DNA from: Paenibacillus sinopodophylli
GTDB lineage: Bacteria > Bacillota > Bacilli > Paenibacillales > Paenibacillaceae
NCBI RefSeq assembly: GCF_005930355.1
Contig: NZ_VDBO01000002.1
Span: forward strand, 248,001-312,000
DNA: 64,000 bases
Reading direction: 5' to 3'
The position numbers and the translations under genes were made by a program. This document shows, piece by piece, positions 16,614-26,067 of this stretch. The notes beneath the pieces are model-generated. The model saw only the letters and a list, made by a program, of their open reading frames with translations. It had not been told where the DNA came from and did not search any database. Position 1 is the first letter of the stretch; every line of letters begins with the position of its first letter.

Positions 16614-18563
16614 ATGACAAAATGTTTAAAGTCTGAAAAGGGCGGCACGCTTATGCTTGTTTTTGGATTTATCGTCATGCTTTCCATCGTAGTCGCTCCG
16701 CTTGCTATGAGTACGAATATTGGTCTGCTTCAAGCCAAGACAAATGCGAATTCGGAGCAATCATTCACGGAGGCGCATTCGGGAATGACCGTTTTCGCTA
16801 GAATGTACGAGGATATGAAGAAGATAGACAGCACAGCGAATACGACTCCGAACATAGAACGCTTGGTTCAAACCGTCAATGCGATGGGTGCGCTCAAGGT
16901 TGATGCCCAGCTGGTGCTCGACAGCTCAAGCAAACCGATTGCTGTAACATTCGAATCCAAGCATGGCGTGGGAAATCAAGTGAGAGCGAGCAAGCTGAAA
17001 TATAAGCTGGAGCCGGTTTATGTACCGACTGCACCACCGACCGTTATCATCCCGTCGCCAACACCAGCGCCGACAGCAGGTCCAACGCCTGTCCCGACTG
17101 TTCCAGCACCAGCGGTAGGCAACAAGGTTCTTCTCAAAAACAGCACAACAGCACAAAACAACAAGCTGTTCGCAGCATGTTACATCATGCCGGCAACAGG
17201 ACAAGCCTTGCCGCTGTCGCATATTAACAATTCCTACACGGACGAGCAGTTTCAAGGCTGGTTCAATGGAACAGCGGATTACTACTTGAATCAATCTTCT
17301 GCAGCCATTACAAGCGCCTTCCAGAATGTGTTCTCGGACAGCCGCTATAATGACGTTGCGGCACTGAATAGTACGGTGACCACAGCAGAGATGGCCAAGT
17401 ATCAATCTGGACCAGCCATCATCAACGCTGGAAACGTTAATATTAGCGGTTCAGCAAGTACCGTTATTACGAATGAAATGATTGTAGATAAAGATAGCAA
17501 CGGCAACGCGGTTGTTGCGAATGGCAACTTGTATTTCAAGGATATTGTTAATGCTCCGATCTTGTTTAACGGCGATGTGCGCGTTGGAGGTAATATGGTC
17601 GTCAGAGAGGTGAAAGCTGACAAAAAGATTATTTTCAACAAAAATCTTCTAGTCAAAGGCAATGTGGTTTTGGGTGATGGAGGTACAGTCGATACGATCT
17701 TCGTTGAAGGCGACCTGATCATTGGCGGAAGCTTAACGGTTAAGAACTCACTCAAAAATATTATCGTCAATGGCGATATTATCGTTGCTGGCGACGTGAA
17801 TATTGATAGTACTGTCCTTAGCTGGGCTGTCAAAGGCGGTATGGTAGTGAAGGGGAATCTGACTGCTACCAACGGCATTACTAGCTTTGACGTGAAGAAG
17901 AGCGTAACGGTGCAAGGCAATATGAAAATTACGAACCCGGTTTCTGAAAGCAGGGACGGAGTGACGGGTAAATTTGCAATCGGCGGCTCTTTGAAGGTTA
18001 ACGGTGTATTGGAGATAAGGAATACCGTGTATGGCTTTACGATCGGTGAGAACGTCATTGTTAATAATCATTTTACTTTCTTCAATGTGCTCAACAAGAA
18101 CGTAATTATTAATGGTTCTATCTATGTCAAAGGGAATTTTTCTATGAATAATACGGTTTATGATTTCAATGTAGGTGGGAACGTTGTCGTAGTTGGTAAT
18201 TTCACAGTCGCAAGTACACTTGAGAAAACGTTCGCTATTGGCGGTTCGTTGGTTACCAAAGGAAGCATCGCTTTCCAAAATACGATTCAAAGCAGTGTGA
18301 CCATCAAAATTGGAGAAAACCTCATTAGCAAAACCGATCTCAAGTTTAATGATTGGACATTGAATGGCGCGCTAGATATTGGAAATATGCTGCTCGTATT
18401 CAAAAATGCTACGCTTCACAATATGGGAAGCGACTGGAACAAAAACAAGATGAAGGGCTTTTACGTAGGCGGAACGACCACATTCAATTCGAATTATGCG
18501 CAAAGTTGGTACGTCAATAATCTGGATTCTGGCGCAACACAAGAAAGCATCTGCATCAAATAG
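16614..18563 (+). CDS. Large PilX-like anchored protein with predicted beta-solenoid
   Basis: A 649-residue protein; TTAAGGAGG precedes ATG 16614. The N-terminus (SEKGGTLMLVFGFIVMLSIV) is a single hydrophobic helix like PilX-type pilus proteins; it lacks the Glu at +5, so normal prepilin processing is doubtful. Residues about 138-168 form a Pro/Thr-rich linker. From about 270 to 620 the protein is built of short repeats of the type GDLIIGGSLTV / GDIIVAGDVNI with alternating Val, Ile, Gly and Asn, as expected for a right-handed beta-solenoid like bactofilins. This could be a surface adhesin or tip scaffold. I know no named family with this whole architecture. Confidence 0.8.
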   Translation: MTKCLKSEKGGTLMLVFGFIVMLSIVVAPLAMSTNIGLLQAKTNANSEQSFTEAHSGMTVFARMYEDMKKIDSTANTTPNIERLVQTVNAMGALKVDAQLVLDSSSKPIAVTFESKHGVGNQVRASKLKYKLEPVYVPTAPPTVIIPSPTPAPTAGPTPVPTVPAPAVGNKVLLKNSTTAQNNKLFAACYIMPATGQALPLSHINNSYTDEQFQGWFNGTADYYLNQSSAAITSAFQNVFSDSRYNDVAALNSTVTTAEMAKYQSGPAIINAGNVNISGSASTVITNEMIVDKDSNGNAVVANGNLYFKDIVNAPILFNGDVRVGGNMVVREVKADKKIIFNKNLLVKGNVVLGDGGTVDTIFVEGDLIIGGSLTVKNSLKNIIVNGDIIVAGDVNIDSTVLSWAVKGGMVVKGNLTATNGITSFDVKKSVTVQGNMKITNPVSESRDGVTGKFAIGGSLKVNGVLEIRNTVYGFTIGENVIVNNHFTFFNVLNKNVIINGSIYVKGNFSMNNTVYDFNVGGNVVVVGNFTVASTLEKTFAIGGSLVTKGSIAFQNTIQSSVTIKIGENLISKTDLKFNDWTLNGALDIGNMLLVFKNATLHNMGSDWNKNKMKGFYVGGTTTFNSNYAQSWYVNNLDSGATQESICIK

Positions 18564-18599
18564 AGAGCATGAAGGTATGCTGCCGCGAGGGGGATGGAC

Positions 18600-19646
18600 A
18601 TGAACCAATCCATACTAAGAAAGCTAACAAATGGACATCAAACCTTGGGCATTGAAATTACAGATACCCAGATCAAGGTTTGCGAGGTTCAGCAGAAAGG
18701 GAAAACAGACACCCGCATATTGAATTATGCTTCGGCGCCGCTAGAGGAAGGTATTGTGGATGACGGGAAGATTGTTGACAAAGAAAAGCTTCAGGCTGCG
18801 CTGAAATCAGTGCTGGACTCCAAGCGATTCAATACGAAATATGCCCATTTTGCAATTCCAAGCCAAATCGTGATGGTTAGAAGTCTAAAGCTCCCAGATA
18901 TCGTAAATACAGAGCTGAAGAAGCTGGTGCAGTTCGAGATGAAAAACAATCTAAGCATGGCGTTCGATGATCCTTCTTATGATTTCATCAAATTGCCGAA
19001 GCCATTGGCGGAGCCATCCACCCCCGCACCAGAGAATGCGAATTTATGCGAGGTACTTGTTGTGGCTGCTCCGACAAGTATATTGCAGGATTACGTAGAT
19101 ATTTTCGAGCATTTGAAGCTGAAACCATGCAGTATTGAGATTAAGCCATTCTCGCTGCTTAGGTTGGTCGAATGGAGAGAGATACGAGCTGACGGCATGC
19201 ATGTTCTCGTTAATGTTAATGAATTAAGTGCTGATATTACGATTATTGAGGATGGCAGCTTCAAGCTAACGCGTAATGTGGAGGTATCCTTCAAAACGGT
19301 GACCAATGCGTCGCCTGTGGAAGAAAATAACACGTGGCTCAGCAGCTACTCAACGCCTGAGCAATCCTTTATGAACGCAGCACAGGACTTAATTGCGGAG
19401 CTGGAGCGGCTGATGAATTTCTACTATTATAATCTGAATAAAGGCGAGCGGACATTCAGCCAGATCTGGCTGACCGGAGACGTTCCCCAGTTAGAGAAGC
19501 TTACTGCTTTGTTAGACGAAGGATTAACACCGCCTGTATCCCGCTTAGAATGGGACAGCTTAGCCGTTTCGGACGATAAGGCAGCTTGGAGCGTGCCTGC
19601 TTACGCAGTACCGCTTGGCCTTGCACTGAGGGGGAAGGAAGCATGA
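18600..19646 (+). CDS. pilM: Type IV pilus actin-like assembly protein
   Basis: A 348-residue protein. GCGAGGGGG precedes ATG 18600 at a proper distance, better than the ATG at 18594. The N-terminus LGIEITDTQIKVCEVQ is the first phosphate-binding strand of the actin-like fold; later segments (HFAIPSQIVMVRSLKLP and HVLVNVNELSADITII) match PilM. It is cytosolic and binds the N-terminus of PilN to link the cytoplasmic ring to the membrane proteins. It is translationally coupled to pilN through an ATGA overlap. Confidence 0.88.
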   Translation: MNQSILRKLTNGHQTLGIEITDTQIKVCEVQQKGKTDTRILNYASAPLEEGIVDDGKIVDKEKLQAALKSVLDSKRFNTKYAHFAIPSQIVMVRSLKLPDIVNTELKKLVQFEMKNNLSMAFDDPSYDFIKLPKPLAEPSTPAPENANLCEVLVVAAPTSILQDYVDIFEHLKLKPCSIEIKPFSLLRLVEWREIRADGMHVLVNVNELSADITIIEDGSFKLTRNVEVSFKTVTNASPVEENNTWLSSYSTPEQSFMNAAQDLIAELERLMNFYYYNLNKGERTFSQIWLTGDVPQLEKLTALLDEGLTPPVSRLEWDSLAVSDDKAAWSVPAYAVPLGLALRGKEA

Positions 19647-20272
19647 AGTCTATTAACTTGCTGCCTGCGAAGCAGAAGACAAGCTCTCGCAACCCGCAGC
19701 TTATGCCGCTGCTGCTCTTGATTGTCATTTTGCTGCTAGGCGCTCAGCTCTATTACGTCCTTTCCTGGAAATCGGAGGGAAGCGGCGTTGAACAAGAGCG
19801 GCTTCGTTTAGAACAGGAGATTGACCAAATTCGCAAGAGCGGCGACTTGAAGGTGAAGGTAGACGGGTACAGGCAAGCGGAGCAAATTCTTGCTGGACTT
19901 GAACAGTCTCGAATCGAATGGAAGCCCTACTTGAAAGCAATCGTTGGCCATTTGCCATCGACATCAAAAATCGTGACAATCAGTGTAGCGGATGAACCTA
20001 AAGTAAGTATGGAGCTTGATTTCAAGACAGCATCTGATGTGATCATCTACATGCAGAAGCTGGAAGCAGAAGAAGTATTGAAGGATGTTGTTCTAACCTC
20101 TTACTTCAAAAAAGTAGATGGTCAAACTTCATCGGAAGTCGTTGCATCTGGCACAACTGGCGAAACGACCATTAAGACGGTTCGAAAAGAAGTATATAAG
20201 CTGATGCTTGATATTGTACTTGCAGATGCGAAAGGAGCTCAAAGCGATGGAACTCAAAATGAAGCCCCTTAA
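19643..20272 (+). CDS. pilN: Type IV pilus assembly protein PilN
   Basis: A 209-residue protein starting MKSINLLPAKQK, which contains the INLLP motif that binds PilM. One membrane helix follows (about 20-42), then a coiled coil (EQERLRLEQEIDQIRK) and a ferredoxin-like domain. The start overlaps the pilM stop as ATGA, and GGGGAAGG lies upstream. The longer open frame back to 19586 is inside pilM and rejected. It forms the inner-membrane alignment complex with PilM and PilO. Confidence 0.88.
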   Translation: MKSINLLPAKQKTSSRNPQLMPLLLLIVILLLGAQLYYVLSWKSEGSGVEQERLRLEQEIDQIRKSGDLKVKVDGYRQAEQILAGLEQSRIEWKPYLKAIVGHLPSTSKIVTISVADEPKVSMELDFKTASDVIIYMQKLEAEEVLKDVVLTSYFKKVDGQTSSEVVASGTTGETTIKTVRKEVYKLMLDIVLADAKGAQSDGTQNEAP

Positions 20273-20936
20273 GCACTCTTTCTCACAAACGGAATTGTAC
20301 TACTTGATCGCAATCGCGTTGTTTGTTGTGATAAATATAGCCGGACTGTTCGTTTATGTACTGCCTGAACGAGATCGGCTGAAGCTTGCGAAACAAGACA
20401 TCGTGCAATTCAGCAGTATGCTGCAGAGCGTCCAAAACGAATATGCGGACGAAAAAATTCCGGATGACCTCATTAATAAGCTTACGACTCGTGTGCCAAC
20501 TGAGCGAGTAGACTCAGCGAACCTCATTTTTTTCCACGAGCTGGCTGATGTTTCGCAAGCACCGCTAGCCTTCGTGAAGCAATCAAGCGGAATGGGTGAA
20601 GAGCAGAATACTTCAGATAGCAGCGTTAGTGCAAACGGAACGATGACGACTAACTTTGAGGTTACGGTTGTAGGGCATCTGCCTAGCCTGCTTCAGTTTA
20701 TTGATAATCTGCACAACTATTCTCGTCTATATAACTTGCAAAAGTGGAGCATGACTGAGCTATCCAAAGAAACGATTAATCAAGAATATCCAGATTTATA
20801 TTCACACTCCTATATCAAGAAGGATACCGCTGTACTGTCTATGAACATGACTATTCAATCTTATGTGTTCCCGCAGTTTGCAGACGCCTTTAAACAGGAA
20901 TCCAAAGTGGAGGAGCTTCCTGATAAAGCGGTATAA
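20247..20936 (+). CDS. pilO: Type IV pilus assembly protein PilO
   Basis: A 229-residue protein. AAAGGAGC is nine bases before ATG 20247, so the coding region overlaps pilN by 26 bases. One membrane helix (about 15-38) is followed by a coiled coil (ERDRLKLAKQDIVQFSSML) and a C-terminal ferredoxin-like domain with HLPSLLQFIDNLHNYSRL, which matches PilO. It pairs with PilN. It is the last gene of the locus and is followed by a terminator; no pilP or secretin gene follows. Confidence 0.87.
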   Translation: MELKMKPLKHSFSQTELYYLIAIALFVVINIAGLFVYVLPERDRLKLAKQDIVQFSSMLQSVQNEYADEKIPDDLINKLTTRVPTERVDSANLIFFHELADVSQAPLAFVKQSSGMGEEQNTSDSSVSANGTMTTNFEVTVVGHLPSLLQFIDNLHNYSRLYNLQKWSMTELSKETINQEYPDLYSHSYIKKDTAVLSMNMTIQSYVFPQFADAFKQESKVEELPDKAV

Positions 20937-20957
20937 ATGGCATGACAATTGTAGATT

Positions 20958-21012
20958 AAAGATGGCTTTGTTAGCGGCATCGGCTGCGCTAATACAAAGA
21001 GCCATCTTTTTT
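20958..21012 (+). terminator. Terminator of the pilus locus
   Basis: AAAGATGGCT pairs with AGCCATCTTT and an inner TTAGCG with CGCTAA, giving a two-part stem that ends in six T residues. Confidence 0.85.
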
Positions 21013-21040
21013 CGTATAACCTCCGTGCGGGGAAAGATTG

Positions 21041-21108
21041 ATTGTCATACTATTGTCATAGGAACCATGATGACGGCGGTTGTTAGGTTTGCTGAAAAAG
21101 GGCATAAT
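21041..21108 (+). promoter_or_regulatory. Promoter of hemEHY with upstream direct repeats
   Basis: A sigma-A-type promoter reads TTGTTA (21080-21085), a 17-base spacer and CATAAT (21103-21108). Two copies of ATTGTCATA lie at 21041-21049 and 21052-21060, an 11-base period, about 20 bases upstream of the -35. Same-face direct repeats like these can bind a regulator; none is identified. Confidence 0.6.
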
Positions 21109-21145
21109 GGAAGCATAGGAAAATACATAGAAATGGGGAACGGGA

Positions 21146-22216
21146 ATGTCTTATAACGACCGTTTCATACGGGCTTGCCAGAGTGAACATGTTGATCAAT
21201 TACCTGTATGGTACATGCGTCAAGCAGGAAGATACGATCCAGACTATCGCAAAATTAAGGAAAAATATTCTTTGCTAGAAATATGCAAACAGCCTGAGCT
21301 GGCGGCTGAAGTTACGATGATGCCTGTTCGCAAGCTTGGTGTTGATGCTGCTATTCTATACTCTGATATTATGAACCCTGTAGCATCGATCGGAATTGAC
21401 TTTGATATCGTTGCTAACATTGGCCCAGTCATCGCGAATCCGATTCGCTCAGCAGCCGACGTTGAACGACTCACGCCGATTGATGTCGAAGGCGATCTAG
21501 GACATGTTATTGAGACGATTCGTATACTGGACAAGGAGCTGGATGTTCCGCTCATTACGTTCGCGGGAGCGCCTTTTACAATTGCCAGCTATTTAATAGA
21601 AGGAAGACCGTCCAAAAACTATTTGCGCACCAAACAAATGATGTACAGCGAGCCTGAGCTTTGGCATGAGCTGATGCGCAAGCTTGGCGATATGGTTATT
21701 ACTTATTTGCGCGCGCATATTGCAGCAGGCGGAAAAGCATTTCAATTATTCGACAGCTGGGTTGGTGCATTGACGCCAGCTGATTTCCGGAAGTTCGTAT
21801 TACCAACGATTGAGCGGATTTTTGCAGAGCTGTCTGATTTGCCGCAGCCGAAAATATACTTCCCTGGCGTAAGCTCAGGAGAGCTGCTGCCTGAATTGCA
21901 TAACGTTAAAGCTAATGTAATTGGGCTCGATTGGCGTGTTTCCATTGCCGAAGGCAGACGCAGACTCGATAACGGCTTCGCTGTACAGGGGAACTTGGAC
22001 CCGACGATTCTAACTGCCCCGATTCATGTCATCGAAACCTATGCGAAAGAAATTATAGACAGCGGGATAGATGAGCCTGGATTTATATTCAATCTCGGCC
22101 ATGGATTATTCCCTGAGGCATCGCTTGAGAAGCTTGCAGAGCTGACTGCTTTCGTTCATGCGTATTCGAAAAAAGCGATTGCGGCGCGCAGTCAAAAGGA
22201 GGCAAGTCATGTCTAA
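21146..22216 (+). CDS. hemE: Uroporphyrinogen III decarboxylase
   Basis: A 356-residue cytosolic enzyme that converts uroporphyrinogen III to coproporphyrinogen III. The N-terminal PVWYMRQAGRYDPDYR is the family signature with the substrate-binding arginines, and the catalytic aspartate lies in LYSDIMNPV. The ending GFIFNLGHGLFPEASLEKL is also diagnostic. Length fits the family. A ribosome site GGGGAACGGGA precedes ATG 21146. It begins the hemEHY operon and overlaps hemH by eight bases. Confidence 0.96.
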   Translation: MSYNDRFIRACQSEHVDQLPVWYMRQAGRYDPDYRKIKEKYSLLEICKQPELAAEVTMMPVRKLGVDAAILYSDIMNPVASIGIDFDIVANIGPVIANPIRSAADVERLTPIDVEGDLGHVIETIRILDKELDVPLITFAGAPFTIASYLIEGRPSKNYLRTKQMMYSEPELWHELMRKLGDMVITYLRAHIAAGGKAFQLFDSWVGALTPADFRKFVLPTIERIFAELSDLPQPKIYFPGVSSGELLPELHNVKANVIGLDWRVSIAEGRRRLDNGFAVQGNLDPTILTAPIHVIETYAKEIIDSGIDEPGFIFNLGHGLFPEASLEKLAELTAFVHAYSKKAIAARSQKEASHV

Positions 22217-23162
22217 GAATGAAGGCAAACGGATAGGCGTTATGGTCATGTCTTACGGTACACCTGAATCTATGGATGACGTAGAGGCGTACTATACACA
22301 TATTCGTAGAGGGAATGCGCCAACGCCAGAGCTGCTGGCCGAGCTGAAGGGCAGATACGAGGCTATTGTAGGCGGCGTATTCCCGCTGAGAGAGAATACG
22401 AATGGGCAGGTAGCTGGTCTGCAGGATAAGCTGGAGCAGCTGTCTCCAGGCACATTCTCTTGCTATCAAGGTCTGAAGCATGCGAAGCCTTATATTGAAG
22501 ATGGCGTTGAACAGATGGCCAAAGACGGTATCGAGGAAGCAGTGGGCATTGTACTAGCTCCACATTTCTCCACAATGAGTGTAGGAAGCTACATTAAACG
22601 CGCGGAGGAGAAGGCGAAGGAGCTTGGTATTGCGATGACCTTCGTCAAGCAATATCACCTGCATCCTAAGCTGCTTCAAGCGCTGACAGAACGTGTAACG
22701 GATGGTTTAGGCCGCTTGGCGGCAGCAACAAACGGTGAGGAGAATGTGAAGGTATTGTTCAGCGCACATAGCCTCCCTGTCAAAATTCGTGAGGTTGGCG
22801 ATCCCTATGAGGAGCAGCTGCTTGAAACTTCTGCTGCAGTTGCGAAAGCGGCGAATGTGAAGGATTGGCAGTTCACATGGCAAAGCGCCGGCCGTACACG
22901 CGAACCATGGCTTGGTCCAGACATCCTGGAAACCTTGCCTGTGCTTGCAGAGGAAGGTGTTAAAGCGGTACTTGTCGCTCCGGTAGGTTTTGTATCTGAT
23001 CACCTTGAAGTATTGTATGATTTGGATATAGAAGCGCAGGCTGCTGCGAAGCAGCTGGATATGGCACTAGATCGAATTGCGATGCTGAATCGCGATCCAC
23101 TATATATGGAAACGTTGGCGGAGTCGGTCGTCGAGGCGATGGCTGGACTTGGGAAGGAATGA
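22209..23162 (+). CDS. hemH: Coproporphyrin III ferrochelatase
   Basis: A 317-residue protein; AAAGGAGG lies before ATG 22209, inside the hemE 3' end. The metal-inserting histidine is in FSAHSLPVKI (His187) and the partner glutamate in DHLEVLYDLD (Glu267); these align with His183 and Glu264 of the Bacillus subtilis enzyme. In Gram-positives this enzyme (also called CpfC) inserts iron into coproporphyrin III rather than protoporphyrin IX. It is soluble and coupled to hemE and hemY by overlapping ends. Confidence 0.95.
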   Translation: MSKNEGKRIGVMVMSYGTPESMDDVEAYYTHIRRGNAPTPELLAELKGRYEAIVGGVFPLRENTNGQVAGLQDKLEQLSPGTFSCYQGLKHAKPYIEDGVEQMAKDGIEEAVGIVLAPHFSTMSVGSYIKRAEEKAKELGIAMTFVKQYHLHPKLLQALTERVTDGLGRLAAATNGEENVKVLFSAHSLPVKIREVGDPYEEQLLETSAAVAKAANVKDWQFTWQSAGRTREPWLGPDILETLPVLAEEGVKAVLVAPVGFVSDHLEVLYDLDIEAQAAAKQLDMALDRIAMLNRDPLYMETLAESVVEAMAGLGKE

Positions 23163-24637
23163 ATGAGATGCGGAGAATCGGAAACCCTGATCGAATTGTC
23201 ATTATTGGCGGAGGGATCAGCGGGCTGAGCTCCGCTTTTTATTTGCAGCGGGAAGCGGAGCGGCAAGGCAGGGAGCTTGCGATTACAATCGTAGATAGTG
23301 CTCCTGCCCTTGGCGGGAAAATAAATACACTGCAACGTGACGGTTTCGTCATTGAGAAAGGACCGGATTCTTTTCTGGCGCGCAAGCTTGCCATTATCGA
23401 TCTAGCAACGGAGCTTGGCCTAGAGAACGAGCTTACGACGACAAATCCGGGAGCGAAAAAAACATATATTTTACACCAGCGGAAGCTGCATGCAATGCCT
23501 GCCGGGCTTGTTCTTGGTGTACCTACTGAAATTGGACCATTCGTGAAAACCGGCTTGCTTTCATGGGGCGGGAAGCTGCGTGCATTATTGGACCTCGTAC
23601 TGCCGGCACGCAAGGAGGAAACTGATGAATCGCTTGGCGGGTTTCTGGAGCGGCGCGTTGGAAGTCAAGTAATGCGGCGTATCGCCGAGCCGCTGCTTGC
23701 GGGCATATATGCAGGGGATCTGAAGAAGCTGAGCCTTCAAGCTACGTTTCCGCAATTCGCAGCATCCGAGCGCAAGCATGGCAGCTTGATTCGCGGCATG
23801 CAGGAAAATCGCAAAGCTGCAGCTGCTGCAAGTACTTTGCCTGCTGTAGCAAAAGGCAATACCTTCCTTACCTTCAAAGGCGGATTGTCAACGCTTGTTG
23901 GAGCACTCGACTTGGCGCTAAGCCAGGTAGAGCGGCGTCTCGGAACGAAGGTGACAGCCGTTACGCGAAATGACGAAGCTGCGGAGAATGAGCACGGCGA
24001 AAATCCAGGATCTGGAGATCATGCAAAGTATGAAATTTTGCTGGACAGCGGTGAGAAGCTGCAAGCGGATCGGATCGTCATGACAGCGCCAGCCTATAAC
24101 GCTGCTGAGCTGCTTGAGCCGTTAACCGATTGCAGCGAGCTGAAGACGGTCAACTACGTTTCTGTAGCCAATGTCGTTATGGCGTTCGAGAAGTCAACGT
24201 TCGGTCTTGATTTCGATGGCTCGGGGTTTGTCGTGCCTCGCTCGGAGGGACTGCGAATTACAGCCTGCACATGGACATCGAACAAGTGGCTGCACACGAG
24301 TCCTCAAGATAAAGTGCTGCTGCGTTGTTATGTTGGCCGATCGGGCGACGAGGATTGCGTCAAGCTGCCTGATGCTGAGCTGATCAAGGCGGTTCGCCGT
24401 GATATTGAAGAGACAATGGGGATCAAGGCGGAGCCGACTTTTGTAGAGATTACAAGATTGCCGAAGTCAATGCCGCAATATCCGGTCGGGCATGTTGATC
24501 ACATGAAGAGACTTAGAGAGCGCTTCGAGCGCGAACTTCCAGGTTTATGGATAACGGGTGCGGCCTTTGACGGCGTTGGACTTCCGGATTGTATTAGACA
24601 AGGCAAGGAAGCGGCGCAAGCCATTCTAAATTCGTAG
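23159..24637 (+). CDS. hemY: Coproporphyrinogen III oxidase (HemY/CgoX type)
   Basis: A 492-residue flavoprotein. The FAD-binding start IVIIGGGISGLSSAFYL is followed by PALGGKINT and VIEKGPDSFLARK, all typical of HemY/CgoX. The C-terminal GVGLPDCIRQGKEAA closes the FAD domain. It oxidises coproporphyrinogen III in the Gram-positive haem route. ATG 23159 overlaps the hemH stop; ATG 23168 has better spacing from GGGAAGG and cannot be excluded. Third gene of the hemEHY operon. Confidence 0.93.
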   Translation: MNEMRRIGNPDRIVIIGGGISGLSSAFYLQREAERQGRELAITIVDSAPALGGKINTLQRDGFVIEKGPDSFLARKLAIIDLATELGLENELTTTNPGAKKTYILHQRKLHAMPAGLVLGVPTEIGPFVKTGLLSWGGKLRALLDLVLPARKEETDESLGGFLERRVGSQVMRRIAEPLLAGIYAGDLKKLSLQATFPQFAASERKHGSLIRGMQENRKAAAAASTLPAVAKGNTFLTFKGGLSTLVGALDLALSQVERRLGTKVTAVTRNDEAAENEHGENPGSGDHAKYEILLDSGEKLQADRIVMTAPAYNAAELLEPLTDCSELKTVNYVSVANVVMAFEKSTFGLDFDGSGFVVPRSEGLRITACTWTSNKWLHTSPQDKVLLRCYVGRSGDEDCVKLPDAELIKAVRRDIEETMGIKAEPTFVEITRLPKSMPQYPVGHVDHMKRLRERFERELPGLWITGAAFDGVGLPDCIRQGKEAAQAILNS

Positions 24638-24734
24638 AGCTATATTTGTTTCCCTCCTGAAGCGTGTTCATTGCTATAATGAAAGAGACTAGCTAATCAT
24701 GATTCCCAAATCGATGATAGAGGAGCCATCTTTC

Positions 24735-26039
24735 ATGCAAATATCACGTTCTGAATCACATCAACTAGGCAAGCTGAAACGTCAAAAACGGCTCCGAAGA
24801 GTTATTATTTTGAATGTTACACTATTTGGCATCATCATTGTCGTGCTCGTCGCGTGGCTGGCGGCAGAAAATTCCGATAAATGGAAAGCTGTGCTTGGTT
24901 TCTCAGATAGCAGTACTCATAATCAAACGCAAGTCGATTCGCCTGGAAACAAGCAGATTGAGGAAGAAGGTAAACTGCCTGACGGTAACACCGATTCGCC
25001 GGTAGCTGGTAGCAACAATGAGGACGGTTCGGGACTGATGTCTGAAGGTGGCGATGATGAGCAAGCAGGTGGACAAGGTGATATTGCGGCCGCCGAAGAG
25101 CGGGTTAGCCTGTCTTTCGTAGGTGATTTGCTCGTAGCTGATTATGTTAGTGGAATTACAGAGAAGGAAGGTTACCCGTTTCTCTATCAGCCTTCTCTGC
25201 TTTATTTGAGCGAGCCTGATATAATGGCTGGCAATTTAGAATTTCCAGTTACGACGCGCGGGGTGCCAGTAGAAGGAACGCCTTATGTATTCAAAGGCTC
25301 GCCAGAGGTGCTGCCTGCCATGCGCGATGCAGGCTTCGATATTATGAGCCTTGCCAATAATCACGCACTCGATCAAGGTGTAGACGGTTTGCTTGATACA
25401 ATGAAGCATTTGGACGCAGCAGGCATAGCTCATGTTGGTGCCGGGAATAACGATAAGGAAGCATTTGCCCCTGTCATTAAAGAGGCTCACGGCATTAAGG
25501 TTGCGTATGTAGGCTTGAGCCGCGTTGTGCCTTTCACAACTTGGAAAGCGGACAAATACGTGGCAGGCGTAGCGGAAAGCTATGATACGCGCCGTGCGCT
25601 GGAGGCGATAACCAAGGCGAAGAGTGAAGCGGATATCGTCGTTGTGATGGTTCACTGGGGCAAGGAGCGGGTGACAGAGCTGGAGAAGCACCAGACCGAC
25701 CTTGGCAAGCAGTATATTGATGCAGGCGCAGACCTTGTTATTGGAAGCCATCCGCATGTGCTGCAGGGCTTTGAGAAGTATAAAGACAAATGGATTGCAT
25801 ACAGTTTAGGAAACTTTATCTTCAGCTCTTATCCTAAGGAAACGGCCGGCGAGACCGGTGTTCTTGACGCGCAGTGTACGAAAGATGGCGAATGTGAGTT
25901 GACGTTCCATCCGATGTTCACCGTGCAGGCACAGCCGACTCCGCTGGAAGGTGAGCAGGCTAAGAATGTGCTTGACCGTCTGACATCCATTTCCGTAGGC
26001 GTGACGCTTAATGAGGATGGGAAGCTGACGACTGAATAA
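24735..26039 (+). CDS. CapA-family metallophosphatase-like exported protein
   Basis: A 434-residue protein starting at ATG 24735 behind GAGGAGCC. A single membrane anchor (about 24-45) is followed by a low-complexity acidic, Gly/Ser-rich linker to about residue 125. The CapA domain then shows SFVGDLLVADYV, AGNLEFPVTTR, the SLANNHALDQG motif, VVMVHWGKE and GSHPHVLQGFE, which carry the metal ligands of calcineurin-like phosphoesterases. CapA proteins take part in poly-gamma-glutamate capsule synthesis, but most single-gene homologues have no proven role and no capB/capC lies nearby. A TATAAT is at 24675-24680. Confidence 0.87.
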   Translation: MQISRSESHQLGKLKRQKRLRRVIILNVTLFGIIIVVLVAWLAAENSDKWKAVLGFSDSSTHNQTQVDSPGNKQIEEEGKLPDGNTDSPVAGSNNEDGSGLMSEGGDDEQAGGQGDIAAAEERVSLSFVGDLLVADYVSGITEKEGYPFLYQPSLLYLSEPDIMAGNLEFPVTTRGVPVEGTPYVFKGSPEVLPAMRDAGFDIMSLANNHALDQGVDGLLDTMKHLDAAGIAHVGAGNNDKEAFAPVIKEAHGIKVAYVGLSRVVPFTTWKADKYVAGVAESYDTRRALEAITKAKSEADIVVVMVHWGKERVTELEKHQTDLGKQYIDAGADLVIGSHPHVLQGFEKYKDKWIAYSLGNFIFSSYPKETAGETGVLDAQCTKDGECELTFHPMFTVQAQPTPLEGEQAKNVLDRLTSISVGVTLNEDGKLTTE

Positions 26040-26067
26040 TGTTAGGGCTAGAGAGGATGATTGCAGC

